Below, in pieces: positions 53,441 to 61,633 of a stretch of DNA of 64,000 nucleotides (position 1 is its first letter; every line of letters begins with the position of its first letter). The DNA lies in the NCBI RefSeq assembly GCF_001625015.1, contig NZ_LVWJ02000014.1, forward strand, positions 868,001 to 932,000, written 5' to 3'. The translations under genes and the position numbers were made by a program. The notes beneath the pieces were generated by a model that searched no databases, had not been told where the DNA came from, and saw only the letters and a program-made list of their open reading frames with translations. The stretch is from Lewinella sp. 4G2 (GTDB lineage: Bacteria > Bacteroidota > Bacteroidia > Chitinophagales > Saprospiraceae).

Positions 53441-54220
53441 CCATTCCTTATCACTCCGACACCCCTGCGCATCCCCCTTCCGTAGCCGCTTCATGGTTTC
53501 CTTCTCGGCCTGAGCGGCGATCTCGAGTTGGCGTTCGGCTTCGGCGCGGCTCATGCGGGCATCCTGCGGCGTGGCGTCGGGTTGGCCTTCGGTGCTGGAT
53601 TGGCCTTCCTGGCTGTCGGCGCTGTCCTGTTGCTGGCCCTGTTGTTGTTGCTGTTGGTCCTGGTTTTGCTCGCCCTGTTGTTGCTGGCCGTTTTCCCCGT
53701 TCTGAGGGTTGCCGTCTCCACCCTGTTGGTCCTGTTGTTCTTCGCTGTCGCCGGATTGCGAGTCCTGATTTTGCTGTTGCTGCTGTTCTTCCTGGGCCTG
53801 GATCTGGCGGATGGCCTTGCTCAGATTATACTTGGTTTCCTTGTCGTCCGGGTTGATGCGCAGGGAGCGTTTGTAGCTTTCCACCGCCTCCTCGTATTGT
53901 TGTTGCTGGTACTGCGCGTCGGCGAGGTTGCGGTAGGCGCGGGAGCTCACTTCGTCGTCGGTAGCCAGGCTGGCGGCCTCTTCGTAGCGCTTGGCGGCCT
54001 CCTCGAATTCCCCCTGCTCGTAGAGGGCATTGCCGAGGTTGTAGTTGCCTTTGGCGCTGTTCTCGTCGGCCAATGCTTCGTCGTATTCCTTGCGGGCTTC
54101 GGCGTAATTTTTGTCCTTGTAGGCTTGGTCTCCCCGCCGGAGGGCACGGTGGCTGGCCTGGGCGTCCACGGCGGTGTAGCTGAGGAGGAAGAGAACCAGT
54201 AGGGTCAGTATTTTCTTCAT
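53438..54220 (-). CDS. Bat-type TPR protein with Gln-rich low-complexity region
   Basis: 260 aa. Signal peptide MKKILTLLVLFLLSYTAVDA, then TPR repeats (ALRRGDQAYKDKNYAEARKE; YNLGNALYEQGEFEEAAKRY; YRNLADAQYQQQQYEEAVES) at about 25-140. A Gln/Gly/Asp/Ser-rich stretch (about 145-215) is followed by a basic C-terminal helix. Fits BatC/BatE-like proteins of the Bat operon. 143 bp separate it from batD, and 20-bp motif and palindromic islands lie upstream. Low complexity makes the exact fold of the central region uncertain. Confidence 0.85.
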   Translation of the reverse strand: MKKILTLLVLFLLSYTAVDAQASHRALRRGDQAYKDKNYAEARKEYDEALADENSAKGNYNLGNALYEQGEFEEAAKRYEEAASLATDDEVSSRAYRNLADAQYQQQQYEEAVESYKRSLRINPDDKETKYNLSKAIRQIQAQEEQQQQQNQDSQSGDSEEQQDQQGGDGNPQNGENGQQQQGEQNQDQQQQQQGQQQDSADSQEGQSSTEGQPDATPQDARMSRAEAERQLEIAAQAEKETMKRLRKGDAQGCRSDKEW

Positions 54221-54233
54221 CGGTTAGTTGTTT

Positions 54234-54253
54234 TGGGCGCTGACGCGGGTGCA
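54234..54253 (-). repeat. Dispersed 20-bp motif upstream of the Bat TPR gene
   Basis: Minus-strand TGCACCCGCGTCAGCGCCCA, 13 bp before the ATG at 54220, gene orientation. Confidence 0.75.
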
Positions 54254-54257
54254 GGGT

Positions 54258-54312
54258 TATTGGGACGAGTTGCGAGTTGCAAGTATCGAGTTGCGAGTAT
54301 CGAGTTGCGAGG
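54258..54312. repeat. GAGTTGCGAGT-type repeat run
   Basis: Direct repeats of GAGTTGCGAGT and AGTATCGAGTTGCG, in the gap between the esterase stop (54319) and the TPR start (54220). Confidence 0.7.
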
Positions 54313-54318
54313 GATGTT

Positions 54319-55797
54319 TTAGTACCTGGTCATTATTTGCTCCAGTACCCTCCTCCCGGAATACCCCGAGCAGTGCCCTTCCATCGGTACGAATTCGATA
54401 ACGGCATCCGACTTGGGGCGGGAGGTGGTTTTCAGAAAAGCGTCGTATTCCCGTAACGCATTGTTGAGGTAGTAATTATCCATATCACCCATCCACACGT
54501 AGACTTTACCCTGGAGTTTTGGGCCGAGGGTAGTCCAATTCTTTTTGGTGTACTGGAGGAGGTCGTACTGGCGCCAGTGTTTGACGGCAGTGGGGTCGAT
54601 CTTTCCCGTGACGGGGTCGAAAGCGGGTTTGGGGTAGCCGTCTTCACCTTTGGCGCTGTACAGAGCGTTCCAGGCGCCCCACTGCCCACGGCTGGTGTTG
54701 TAGGTGCCGGTTGGGGCCGTCACGTTTTCGTCGGTCACCTCCTGGCGGATGGACAGGGTCGGGTCGCCGTAGATATCCCGGCTGGAGGGGCGTTCGTAGC
54801 CACTCGCGTTGAAAAAGGCGTTGGGGTCCTCGTACAGGTTGATGAGTTGCATCCGGCTGAAGGTGACCGGGTCCGGGCTGTAGGAGTAGCACCCGCCGAA
54901 GACGTCCGGATAAAAGGTTTGCAGCGCCAGGCTTACCCATCCACCGGTGGAGCAACCGTCTACGAAGCGGTGGTCCGAACCCGGGAGGGCACGGTACTTT
55001 GCTTCCAGCTGAGGGATGAGTTCTTTAATCAGGGCATCCCCGAAGGGGCCGCTGTTGGCGGAATTCAATTGGTAGTTGTCACCGTAGGGCCCGTCGCTAT
55101 CTAAATAGACGGAAATGATCTGCGGCCCCGCGCCGGAGGTATACCATTCCATGAAGGACTCGTTACCCAAAATCCTTTGCACCCGCGTGTAGCGCCCACC
55201 GTATCCAGCTACGTTGTAGCGGATTGGATAACGCTTGCCGGGGTTATCCGCGTAACCAGCGGGCAGCAATATGGCCGCTTTAACCGTGACGTCGCGACCG
55301 TGAAAGTCGGAGAGGGCGGCGCTACGGAAGGAGAACTCTTTGAGCAGGTCCGTCTCTTGAAAAACCGGTGCTCGGGTGGCCTTGGTGAGGGACAAATTCG
55401 CCTGTTTGAAGGGCGCAAAAGTGACGGTCTTTTCCGCACTCTTGAGGACGTACGGGAAGCCATCCGCCGCCCCGAATTCCTTCTGGTCGAACTCCGCCCA
55501 AACGGTGTAGGCGCCGGCGGGAAGATCGGCCAGCGCAACGTCGTTGTTGCCGACCCAGTCCGCCGTGGGTTTGACGGTGACCGGCCCCCGATCGAGGCCC
55601 TTTAGCTGGGTACCGTAGGCGAGCGTGCGGCCACCTTCCGCACGCAATTTGAGGATTAGCCGGCCTTCCGGACGGACCTCCGCTTGCAAACCAGCGCCTA
55701 CGCTGATGGTAAATGAAGGCGTGGCGGATTGGATCTGAGCCCTGGATTGACACCCAAAAAGTAGGAGGATGGAGAGGAACAAAGGGTGCCGGATCAT
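54319..55797 (-). CDS. Exported esterase (putative esterase/Fes-like family) in the Bat operon
   Basis: 492 aa. Signal with lipobox-like LLFGC (Cys about 16) suggests a lipid-anchored protein. N-terminal beta domain (about 25-190), then an alpha/beta-hydrolase domain with the nucleophile elbow DGCSTGGWVSLAL near 288 (C-S-T-G-G) and terminal catalytic His in VPMEGHCSGYSGRR near 478. Enterochelin-esterase-like and PF00756-type proteins have this layout; the substrate is unknown. It overlaps the VWA gene by ATGA, so it is translated with it. An esterase at this place is unusual for Bat operons. Confidence 0.88.
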   Translation of the reverse strand: MIRHPLFLSILLLFGCQSRAQIQSATPSFTISVGAGLQAEVRPEGRLILKLRAEGGRTLAYGTQLKGLDRGPVTVKPTADWVGNNDVALADLPAGAYTVWAEFDQKEFGAADGFPYVLKSAEKTVTFAPFKQANLSLTKATRAPVFQETDLLKEFSFRSAALSDFHGRDVTVKAAILLPAGYADNPGKRYPIRYNVAGYGGRYTRVQRILGNESFMEWYTSGAGPQIISVYLDSDGPYGDNYQLNSANSGPFGDALIKELIPQLEAKYRALPGSDHRFVDGCSTGGWVSLALQTFYPDVFGGCYSYSPDPVTFSRMQLINLYEDPNAFFNASGYERPSSRDIYGDPTLSIRQEVTDENVTAPTGTYNTSRGQWGAWNALYSAKGEDGYPKPAFDPVTGKIDPTAVKHWRQYDLLQYTKKNWTTLGPKLQGKVYVWMGDMDNYYLNNALREYDAFLKTTSRPKSDAVIEFVPMEGHCSGYSGRRVLEQIMTRY

Positions 55798-56819
55798 ATC
55801 TCAAACTTTTCGGCCACGCGGCGGTCCTTGCGGCCCAGGGAGAACTCGATGAGGAGCAGGAGCACGGCCGGGGCGAGGAAGTAGTAGAAGTAGCTGTCGT
55901 AACTGGAGAAGGACTGGCTTTCGAACTCCTGTTTTTCGATACGGTCCACCCGGGCGCGGATGGCGGCGGCGAGGGCGCCACTATCGCCGCTGAGGGGGAA
56001 GTACTGTCCACCGCCGGCCGACGCAATGTCTTCCATCGTGGCGGGGTTGGCGACGGTGGTCGCGGCGGCCCCACCGGCTGCGCGGACGACGTCCTGCCGG
56101 CCATCGGGCAGGTCGATGCGCATGAGGCTACTCTTGTCCGTACCCACCCCGATGGTGTAGATGAGGAGGCCTTCCTCGTGGGCTTTCCGGGCGGCGGTGG
56201 CGGCGGATCCGTCGTGGTCCTCCCCGTCGGAGATGAGGATGAGGGCGCGGTGGTTGGCACTTTCTTCGTCGAAGGCCCGCTCGGCCTGTTCGATGGCATC
56301 CCCCAGGTTGGTACCCTGGGCGCTGATCTGATAGGGCCCCGCCGCGGCGATGACGGACTTAACGAAGGCGTAATCCGTCGTCAGCGGCGCCTGCATGAGG
56401 GAGGTGCAGGTGAAGAGTTCGACGCCGATGTTGTTGCCCGTCAGTTCATCCACCAGGGCGTTGGCGAAGTAGCGGGAGCGTTCCATCCGGCTGGGTTGGA
56501 CATCCTCGGCGAGCATGGAATTGGAAATGTCCATCCCGATCACGACATCGATACCCCGCCGCTTGATCTCTTCCCGCTCGGCGGACCACTGCGGGTTGGC
56601 CATCGCGAACGACAGCAGGGGGATGGAGAGCAGCAGGAGGGCAAACTTCGTCCACGGCAAGCGCCGGTTAACGCCCGGGGCGAGGTGGTCGATCAGGGCG
56701 CGGTCCGCAAAGCGCTCGAGGGCGGCCCGGCGGCGGTTCCAGTACCACAGGAAGAGGACCAGCAGGACGGGGATCAGCGCCAGGAGCCAGAGGTATTCGG
56801 GATTTTGGAGACGGAACAT
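55794..56819 (-). CDS. Bat-type VWA membrane protein (BatA/BatB)
   Basis: 341 aa from the ATG at 56819; a longer frame covers repeats. An N-terminal membrane helix (YLWLLALIPVLLVLFLWY) and a second hydrophobic stretch near 55 (FALLLLSIPLLSFAMANP) precede a VWA domain. The MIDAS DVVIGMDISNSMLAED is near 85-100 (DxSxS), with Thr in QGTNLGDAIEQAE near 166 and LILISDGEDHDGSA near 190. A C-terminal helix (YYFLAPAVLLLLIEFSLG) follows. Only one VWA gene is present, whereas many Bat operons have BatA and BatB. It is first gene of the leftward operon. Confidence 0.9.
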   Translation of the reverse strand: MFRLQNPEYLWLLALIPVLLVLFLWYWNRRRAALERFADRALIDHLAPGVNRRLPWTKFALLLLSIPLLSFAMANPQWSAEREEIKRRGIDVVIGMDISNSMLAEDVQPSRMERSRYFANALVDELTGNNIGVELFTCTSLMQAPLTTDYAFVKSVIAAAGPYQISAQGTNLGDAIEQAERAFDEESANHRALILISDGEDHDGSAATAARKAHEEGLLIYTIGVGTDKSSLMRIDLPDGRQDVVRAAGGAAATTVANPATMEDIASAGGGQYFPLSGDSGALAAAIRARVDRIEKQEFESQSFSSYDSYFYYFLAPAVLLLLIEFSLGRKDRRVAEKFEI

Positions 56820-57021
56820 GGGGTTGGGTTGGGTGGGTAAGGTACGGAAGGAGGGCTTTTGATTGGCGATTCTCGATTCTCGATTAGCGATTCTTGATTT
56901 GGCTGCCGCACGTTGAAGCGGCGGCAGCCCAAAGCACCAAAATACCAAAGCACTAAAATCCATTCCTAAACAACCCGCCATACCACAGGTTATCTCTCCG
57001 GACTCAAAAAAAGCCTTACCC

Positions 57022-57849
57022 ATGACCACCTACGATCAGATTCAGGAATGCCTCGCTTTTATTCAGCAACGTTGCGATTTGAAGCCGCGGCTGGGCATCA
57101 TTTTGGGGACGGGGCTGGGGTCGCTCGGGGAAGAGATTGAGGTGGAGCGGGAGTTTGTTTACGGTTTGCTGCCATACTTCTGTGCGTCGACGGTTGTCTC
57201 CCACCGGGGGAAGTTGATTCTGGGTACGTTGCACGGGGTGCCCGTCGTGGCGATGTCGGGTCGGCTCCACTATTACGAGGGCTTTAGTATGCAGCAATTG
57301 ACCTTTCCCGTGCGGGTGATGGCGGCGCTGGGGATTGAGAAATTGGTCATCAGCAACGCGAGTGGGAGCGTCAATCCGGACATTGAGGCGGGGGACGTCA
57401 TCTTTTTGCGGGACCACATCAATATGCAGCCCGAGAACCCGCTGCGGGGGGAGAACGACAGCCGGCTCGGTCCGCGCTTTCCGGATATGCTGCACGCTTA
57501 CGACCGGGACTTGAACCAGTGGGCCATTGAGCGGGTCGCGGACCACGGGCTGAAGGGCCACGAAGGCGTCTACCTCGCCCTCCCCGGCCCCAACCTGGAG
57601 ACGCCAGCGGAATACCGGATGGCTAACATCATCGGGGCGGATTGTATCGGGATGAGTACCGTACCGGAAGTATTGGTGGCCCGCCACTGTGGCCTGCCCG
57701 TCTTCGTGATCAGCGTCGTTTCGAATAAGTGTTTCCCCATTGCGGAGATCCAACCGACTACGGTGCAGGATGTGATCGATACCGTCCAGGCGGTGGAGCC
57801 GAAGTTGCGGGGCTTCGTCAAGGATCTGGTGACCAAGCTTACTGAATAG
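57022..57849 (+). CDS. Purine nucleoside phosphorylase
   Basis: 275 aa, trimeric (PNP/MTAP) family length. Cleaves purine nucleosides with phosphate in salvage. Motifs: LGIILGTGLGSLGEEIE (about 25-41) with phosphate-binding Gly/Ser, VSHRGKLILGTLHGVPV (about 60-76), SGRLHYYEGFSM near 80, SNASGSVNPDIEAGDVIFL near 113, and the purine-binding ALPGPNLETPAEYRM with MSTVPEVLVARHCGL. Divergent from the VWA gene, with a GATTCTCGATT repeat run between them. Confidence 0.95.
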   Translation: MTTYDQIQECLAFIQQRCDLKPRLGIILGTGLGSLGEEIEVEREFVYGLLPYFCASTVVSHRGKLILGTLHGVPVVAMSGRLHYYEGFSMQQLTFPVRVMAALGIEKLVISNASGSVNPDIEAGDVIFLRDHINMQPENPLRGENDSRLGPRFPDMLHAYDRDLNQWAIERVADHGLKGHEGVYLALPGPNLETPAEYRMANIIGADCIGMSTVPEVLVARHCGLPVFVISVVSNKCFPIAEIQPTTVQDVIDTVQAVEPKLRGFVKDLVTKLTE

Positions 57850-57857
57850 TTATCGAC

Positions 57858-57886
57858 TTGAATCGCTTGGTTTCGTCCTACCTTTG
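57858..57886 (+). promoter_or_regulatory. Promoter TTG / TACCTTTG before the small membrane protein
   Basis: TTG at 57858-57860 and an exact TAnnTTTG box TACCTTTG at 57879-57886, 18 bp apart. The expected start (about 57893) lies after the ATG at 57886, so that ATG cannot be used and the start moves to the GTG at 57931. Confidence 0.55.
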
Positions 57887-57930
57887 TGCCGGATCGGCTG
57901 AAGCCGACCGTTACTTCCAATTGCCACGCC

Positions 57931-58098
57931 GTGCCGAAACAATCCACCCGCCACAAGTATAAATCCCGCCGGGAGAAGGACGCCGAGCGTTTTCGGATTG
58001 GCCGGATACTGGGTTACGGGTTGCTCATTTTCGCCATCCTGATGTTGATCCGCAACTGGGAGGATTACTATAATTACTTACGGACCTACTGGATGTAG
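57931..58098 (+). CDS. Small single-TM protein, unknown
   Basis: 55 aa from a GTG at 57931, chosen because the -7 box sits over the upstream ATG. Very basic N-terminus (PKQSTRHKYKSRREKDAERF), then a helix of about 18 residues (RILGYGLLIFAILMLIRN), and a short aromatic tail (YYNYLRTYWM). Cytosolic basic, outer tail presumed. Such small membrane proteins often regulate or assist a larger complex; no partner is evident. Possibly specific to the group. Confidence 0.6.
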   Translation: MPKQSTRHKYKSRREKDAERFRIGRILGYGLLIFAILMLIRNWEDYYNYLRTYWM

Positions 58099-58142
58099 AC
58101 GCTCGCTCATTACCGCTTTTCTTCGCTCCTTTCCTACTTGCT

Positions 58143-58162
58143 TGGCACCTGCGGCAGCGCCC
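58143..58162 (+). repeat. Dispersed 20-bp motif upstream of the endonuclease III gene
   Basis: TGGCACCTGCGGCAGCGCCC, 115 bp before the GTG at 58278, gene orientation, with TACTTGCT just upstream. Confidence 0.7.
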
Positions 58163-58277
58163 GATTAGCGCATCTTATTTGATTAATTGCTATCCATATT
58201 TCATTGCACCGAGCTGACTAACAATGAGCTAGCACGAACAATTGCCGCCCGTTTGCGCCTTCACTAGAAAGTGCATT

Positions 58278-58970
58278 GTGAAGACTGATACCCAAACAAC
58301 TGAAACGACGAAGCTGGATTACCTGGTCGATACGCTGCAAGCGGAATACGGCCGGCAGACGCGGTACAGCACCAAAACGGCCGTGGACCAACTCATCGCA
58401 ACCACGCTGAGCCAGCGGACGACCTACGCCGACGAACGCGCGGCCTACAACAAATTACTGGAGACGTACGGCGACTGGGAAGGCGTGGCCGCCGCCCCGG
58501 TGGAGGGTATCGAAGCCTGCATCCAGACCAGCCGTTGGCCGGAAGTGAAGGCGCCGCGGATCAAGGAGTTGCTGAACATCATCAAGAACGATTACGGGAA
58601 AATGGATATGGAGTTTCTCCGCGACATGCCCGTGGAGGAAGCCCAGGAATTGCTGATGAAACTGCCGGGCGTGGGCCACAAAACATCCACGTTCGTACTG
58701 CTCTTTTCCCTACGCCGTCCGGTGCTGCCGGTGGATACCCACGTTCACCGGGTAAGCACCCGGTTTGGGATTCTACCGCCAAAAATCAGCCAGGCAAAAT
58801 CGCACGCGGCCCTACTGGAGATGCTACCAGCCGATGCGGATGAGTTGCTCAATTTCCACAAACTACTCTTCAAGCACGGGCAACGGGTGTGTACTTATTC
58901 TTACCCACGCTGCTCGGACTGTATCGTGGCTGAACGCTGTGATTACTACCAGAATAAGACTGGCGGGTGA
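58278..58970 (+). CDS. nth: Endonuclease III (DNA glycosylase/AP lyase)
   Basis: 230 aa from the GTG at 58278 (a TTG at 58242 is possible). Removes oxidised pyrimidines in base-excision repair. Helix-hairpin-helix LMKLPGVGHKTSTFVLLFSL holds the catalytic Lys, and the Asp is in LPVDTHVHRVS shortly after. A [4Fe-4S] cluster is ligated by C-x6-C-x2-C-x5-C at RVCTYSYPRCSDCIVAERC near the C-terminus. Typical length about 211-230, complete. Confidence 0.96.
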   Translation: MKTDTQTTETTKLDYLVDTLQAEYGRQTRYSTKTAVDQLIATTLSQRTTYADERAAYNKLLETYGDWEGVAAAPVEGIEACIQTSRWPEVKAPRIKELLNIIKNDYGKMDMEFLRDMPVEEAQELLMKLPGVGHKTSTFVLLFSLRRPVLPVDTHVHRVSTRFGILPPKISQAKSHAALLEMLPADADELLNFHKLLFKHGQRVCTYSYPRCSDCIVAERCDYYQNKTGG

Positions 58971-59030
58971 CAACCGGCGTTGGGCTAAGGGGTTTCCTTT
59001 GCGGCCCCAATAGCCAATAAGTTTACGCCC

Positions 59031-59723
59031 ATGTTTTTACGGATACTTTGCCTCAGCCTTACTCTCGCAACCCTGGTTTCTTGCGGGAACGACAGTAACC
59101 ACGCCAACGTTGAAGACGATGGCCAAGTCAACTTTTACCGCCGCCACGCGCAGGACGCCGATGGCAATTACCTCAAAGACAGCCTCACCTACCCCGGTAA
59201 CCAGCCGCGGGATGAAAATGGCGTCCTCCAACCCGAGCCGGTGCCGGATTGGACTTTCACTGACCAGATGGGTCAGCCCTTCAGTAATCAGGATTTACGC
59301 GGTAAAGTCCACGTCGTGGATTTCTTCTTCACTTCCTGCCCGACGATCTGCCCGAAGGTGAAGGGCCAGATGCTGCGCCTCGAAGAAGAGTTTGGTGATC
59401 ATCCAGACTTCGCCCTCGTCTCCTTCACCGTGGACCCTAAGCGGGACACCCCCGAACACATGAAGGCCTACGCCGAGAAGCTAGGCATCGAGGATATGGA
59501 GCGGTGGCGCTTCATCAATGGCGACAAGTTTGAGGTGTACGACCTTGATGAAAAGTACCTCAGCATTGCCGAAGAGAACATCAATGCGCCCGGTGGTTTC
59601 GACCACACGGGTTACATCGTGCTGGTGGACCGGGACGGCTTCGTCCGCTCGTACGCCAACGGCACCATGCCCGAGGAGGTGGATTATTTGATGGATGATA
59701 TTCGCTTGTTGTTGGAGCGGTAG
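59031..59723 (+). CDS. SCO1/SenC-family copper-binding lipoprotein
   Basis: 230 aa. Signal peptide with lipobox LVSC (Cys about 19). The SCO thioredoxin-like domain, residues about 75-225: copper site TSCPTICPKVKGQM (CxxxC) near 102 and the third ligand His in GFDHTGYIVLVDRDG near 200. These proteins deliver Cu to cytochrome c oxidase CuA or act in redox sensing. An N-terminal insert with HAQDADGNYLKDS precedes the domain. No oxidase genes are in the window. Confidence 0.95.
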   Translation: MFLRILCLSLTLATLVSCGNDSNHANVEDDGQVNFYRRHAQDADGNYLKDSLTYPGNQPRDENGVLQPEPVPDWTFTDQMGQPFSNQDLRGKVHVVDFFFTSCPTICPKVKGQMLRLEEEFGDHPDFALVSFTVDPKRDTPEHMKAYAEKLGIEDMERWRFINGDKFEVYDLDEKYLSIAEENINAPGGFDHTGYIVLVDRDGFVRSYANGTMPEEVDYLMDDIRLLLER

Positions 59724-59786
59724 GGTTAGCAAAACCTTGAGTAAGTTGTCTAGGTGTTAGTTTTCATAGTGGCTACACAAGACTAA

Positions 59787-59818
59787 TTGAGCAAATTTAG
59801 AATAGGCAACTACCTTAT
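59787..59818 (+). promoter_or_regulatory. Possible promoter TTG / TACCTTAT for the toxin-antitoxin pair
   Basis: TTG at 59787-59789 and TACCTTAT at 59811-59818, spacing 21 bp, 34 bp before the antitoxin ATG. Reasonable but imperfect -7 box. Confidence 0.4.
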
Positions 59819-59851
59819 CTTACAGATCGTTAGTACTCAAAAGCAATAGTT

Positions 59852-60076
59852 ATGGGCTTCCACGTTCAACTGCCATCGGATATAGCTGCAACTGAATTTG
59901 ATCTGAAAATGATTTTTGCTAGTAAATTATTCGACGAAGGTCTGATTACTTCTGGCCAAGGAGCGAAAATGGTAGGAACTACCCGTAAGACATTTGTAGA
60001 GCTCTTAGGCAAATATGGAGTAGCTGCTTTCCAGGTGGATGAAGCTGACCTCTTAGAAGATATTGCTAATGCTTAA
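59852..60076 (+). CDS. UPF0175-family antitoxin
   Basis: 74 aa. Contains the UPF0175 (VapB-like) pattern: ATEFDLKMIFASKLFDEGLI and SGQGAKMVGTTRKTFVELLG, a helix-turn-helix-like DNA-binding helix pair, ending with FQVDEADLLEDIANA. In the family it pairs with DUF3368 PIN-domain toxins, as here; the two genes overlap by 8 bp. It probably represses the operon and blocks the toxin. AT-rich, so likely acquired. Confidence 0.85.
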   Translation: MGFHVQLPSDIAATEFDLKMIFASKLFDEGLITSGQGAKMVGTTRKTFVELLGKYGVAAFQVDEADLLEDIANA

Positions 60077-60530
60077 GCGCATTGTGATTGCGGATGCGAG
60101 CACCATTATCGGTCTGGCTTACATCGATAGTTTAGATATCCTTGAAGGATTATACGGCCAGATAGAAATTACATCGGTAGTAAGAGATGAAGTGGATATG
60201 CCGCTACCCTCATGGGTCAAAGTCAATGATGAGTACAACGCAACCGTATTTCAAACTTTGGTCCCGAATCTTGACGATGGGGAAGCAAGTGCAATCGCCC
60301 TAGCCTTAGCTCAAAAAGATTCGCTGCTGATTATAGACGAGAAAAAAGGTAGAAAGTTTGCTGTCAACCTGGGGCTTCAAATAACTGGCGTCATTGGTGT
60401 AATAATTAAAGCCAGAGAGGTTGGTATAATATCCTCTGGTAAGAGCAAACTTGATGGATTGATGGACAAAGGATTTAGGTTTTCACAAAAGATATATCAG
60501 CTAGCGTTGGAGAAAATGGATGAGGCGTGA
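60069..60530 (+). CDS. DUF3368 PIN-domain toxin
   Basis: 153 aa from the ATG at 60069, overlapping the antitoxin stop. PIN-fold acidic residues: VIADASTIIGLAYI near residue 8 (first Asp), TSVVRDEVDMP near 37 (Glu/Asp), DDGEASAIALALAQKDSLLIIDE near 76-95 (Glu and Asp). DUF3368 proteins are PIN ribonucleases paired with UPF0175 antitoxins. Acts by RNA cleavage in the family; the target here is unknown. AT-rich composition. Confidence 0.85.
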   Translation: MLKRIVIADASTIIGLAYIDSLDILEGLYGQIEITSVVRDEVDMPLPSWVKVNDEYNATVFQTLVPNLDDGEASAIALALAQKDSLLIIDEKKGRKFAVNLGLQITGVIGVIIKAREVGIISSGKSKLDGLMDKGFRFSQKIYQLALEKMDEA

Positions 60531-60698
60531 TTAACCTATCTCGTGATTTAGCGCCACAATCTGATCGAGTCAAAAATTTATGATGGTCGAATATTTTCTA
60601 GGAAGCTTCCCAAGCAGAATGTTGGACGCATCGCAAAATGGTGGGTAGTCATCTTCAAGCGTAATGGCCTACCCGTTCCAACTCTCCCCCCAACCCCC

Positions 60699-60706
60699 TA
60701 CCTTTG
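60699..60706 (+). promoter_or_regulatory. -7 box TACCTTTG upstream of nadC
   Basis: Exact TAnnTTTG match, 72 bp before the ATG at 60779; no clear -33 TTG at the best spacing. Confidence 0.45.
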
Positions 60707-60778
60707 CGGCGCCTTAAAAGCTTGTTCGGGTCTTTGACGTCCTGAGTAACAAGCGCTTTACCAAATAGCACGACCGCA

Positions 60779-61633
60779 ATGACTGAAACGCTTCGCCAAC
60801 GCATCCTCCAATTCATCACCGAAGCCTTGGCTGAAGACGTCGGCCCCGGCGACTTTACGAGTGAAGCGACCATCCCCTCCGATAAGCGGGACACGGCGCG
60901 GCTACTGGTTAAGGATGTTGGCGTACTGGCCGGCGTGGACGTAGCCAAGATGATCTTCATGGCCGTGGACCCGACGGCGGAGTTCGACCAGCGAATGAAC
61001 GATGGCGACCTGATGCACGTCGGCGACGAAGCGTTCTTCGTCACCTGTAACTCCCGCGCCCTGTTGCGTGCTGAACGGCTCGTCCTCAACACGATGCAGC
61101 GGATGAGCGGGATCGCTACCCTTTCTAACCGTTACGCCTTCGAGGTGGAAGACCTGCCGGTTAAGGTGCTCGACACTCGGAAAACAACCCCCAACCTCCG
61201 CTTCCTGGAGAAGTGGGCCGTTCGCTTGGGTGGTTGCCACAATTACCGTGATGGCCTGTACGACCGGATCATGATCAAGGACAACCACATTGACGCGGCC
61301 GGCTCCCTTACCGGCGCCATCGAAGGGGTACAGACCTTCTTCCGGGAGAATAATATGCAGCTGCCGATTACGGTGGAAGTCCGAAACCTGGTGGAGCTTA
61401 TGGAAGTCCTCAACGTAGGCCAGGTGGACCGCATCATGCTCGACAATTTTGAGCTACCCATCTTGAAGGAGGCCGTTCAACACATTGGCGATCGGTTTGA
61501 ATCCGAGGCTAGCGGCGGCGTCAATTTGAAGACGATCCGCGACATTGCCCTGACCGGGGTGGAGTACATCTCCGTTGGCGCCCTCACCCATGGCGCTACG
61601 TCGCTGGACCTTAGTTTGAAGGTGGTGAAGTAA
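60779..61633 (+). CDS. nadC: Nicotinate-nucleotide pyrophosphorylase (carboxylating)
   Basis: 284 aa, family length. Converts quinolinate plus PRPP to nicotinate mononucleotide in de novo NAD synthesis. Motifs: EDVGPGDFTSEATIP near 20-34, ERLVLNTMQRMSGIATLSN near 98, DTRKTTPNLRFLEKWAVRLGG near 135 (substrate-binding Arg and Lys), MIKDNHIDAAGS near 168, and the C-terminal SGGVNLKTIRDIALTGVEYIS strand. Single gene; no nadA or nadB nearby. Confidence 0.96.
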   Translation: MTETLRQRILQFITEALAEDVGPGDFTSEATIPSDKRDTARLLVKDVGVLAGVDVAKMIFMAVDPTAEFDQRMNDGDLMHVGDEAFFVTCNSRALLRAERLVLNTMQRMSGIATLSNRYAFEVEDLPVKVLDTRKTTPNLRFLEKWAVRLGGCHNYRDGLYDRIMIKDNHIDAAGSLTGAIEGVQTFFRENNMQLPITVEVRNLVELMEVLNVGQVDRIMLDNFELPILKEAVQHIGDRFESEASGGVNLKTIRDIALTGVEYISVGALTHGATSLDLSLKVVK

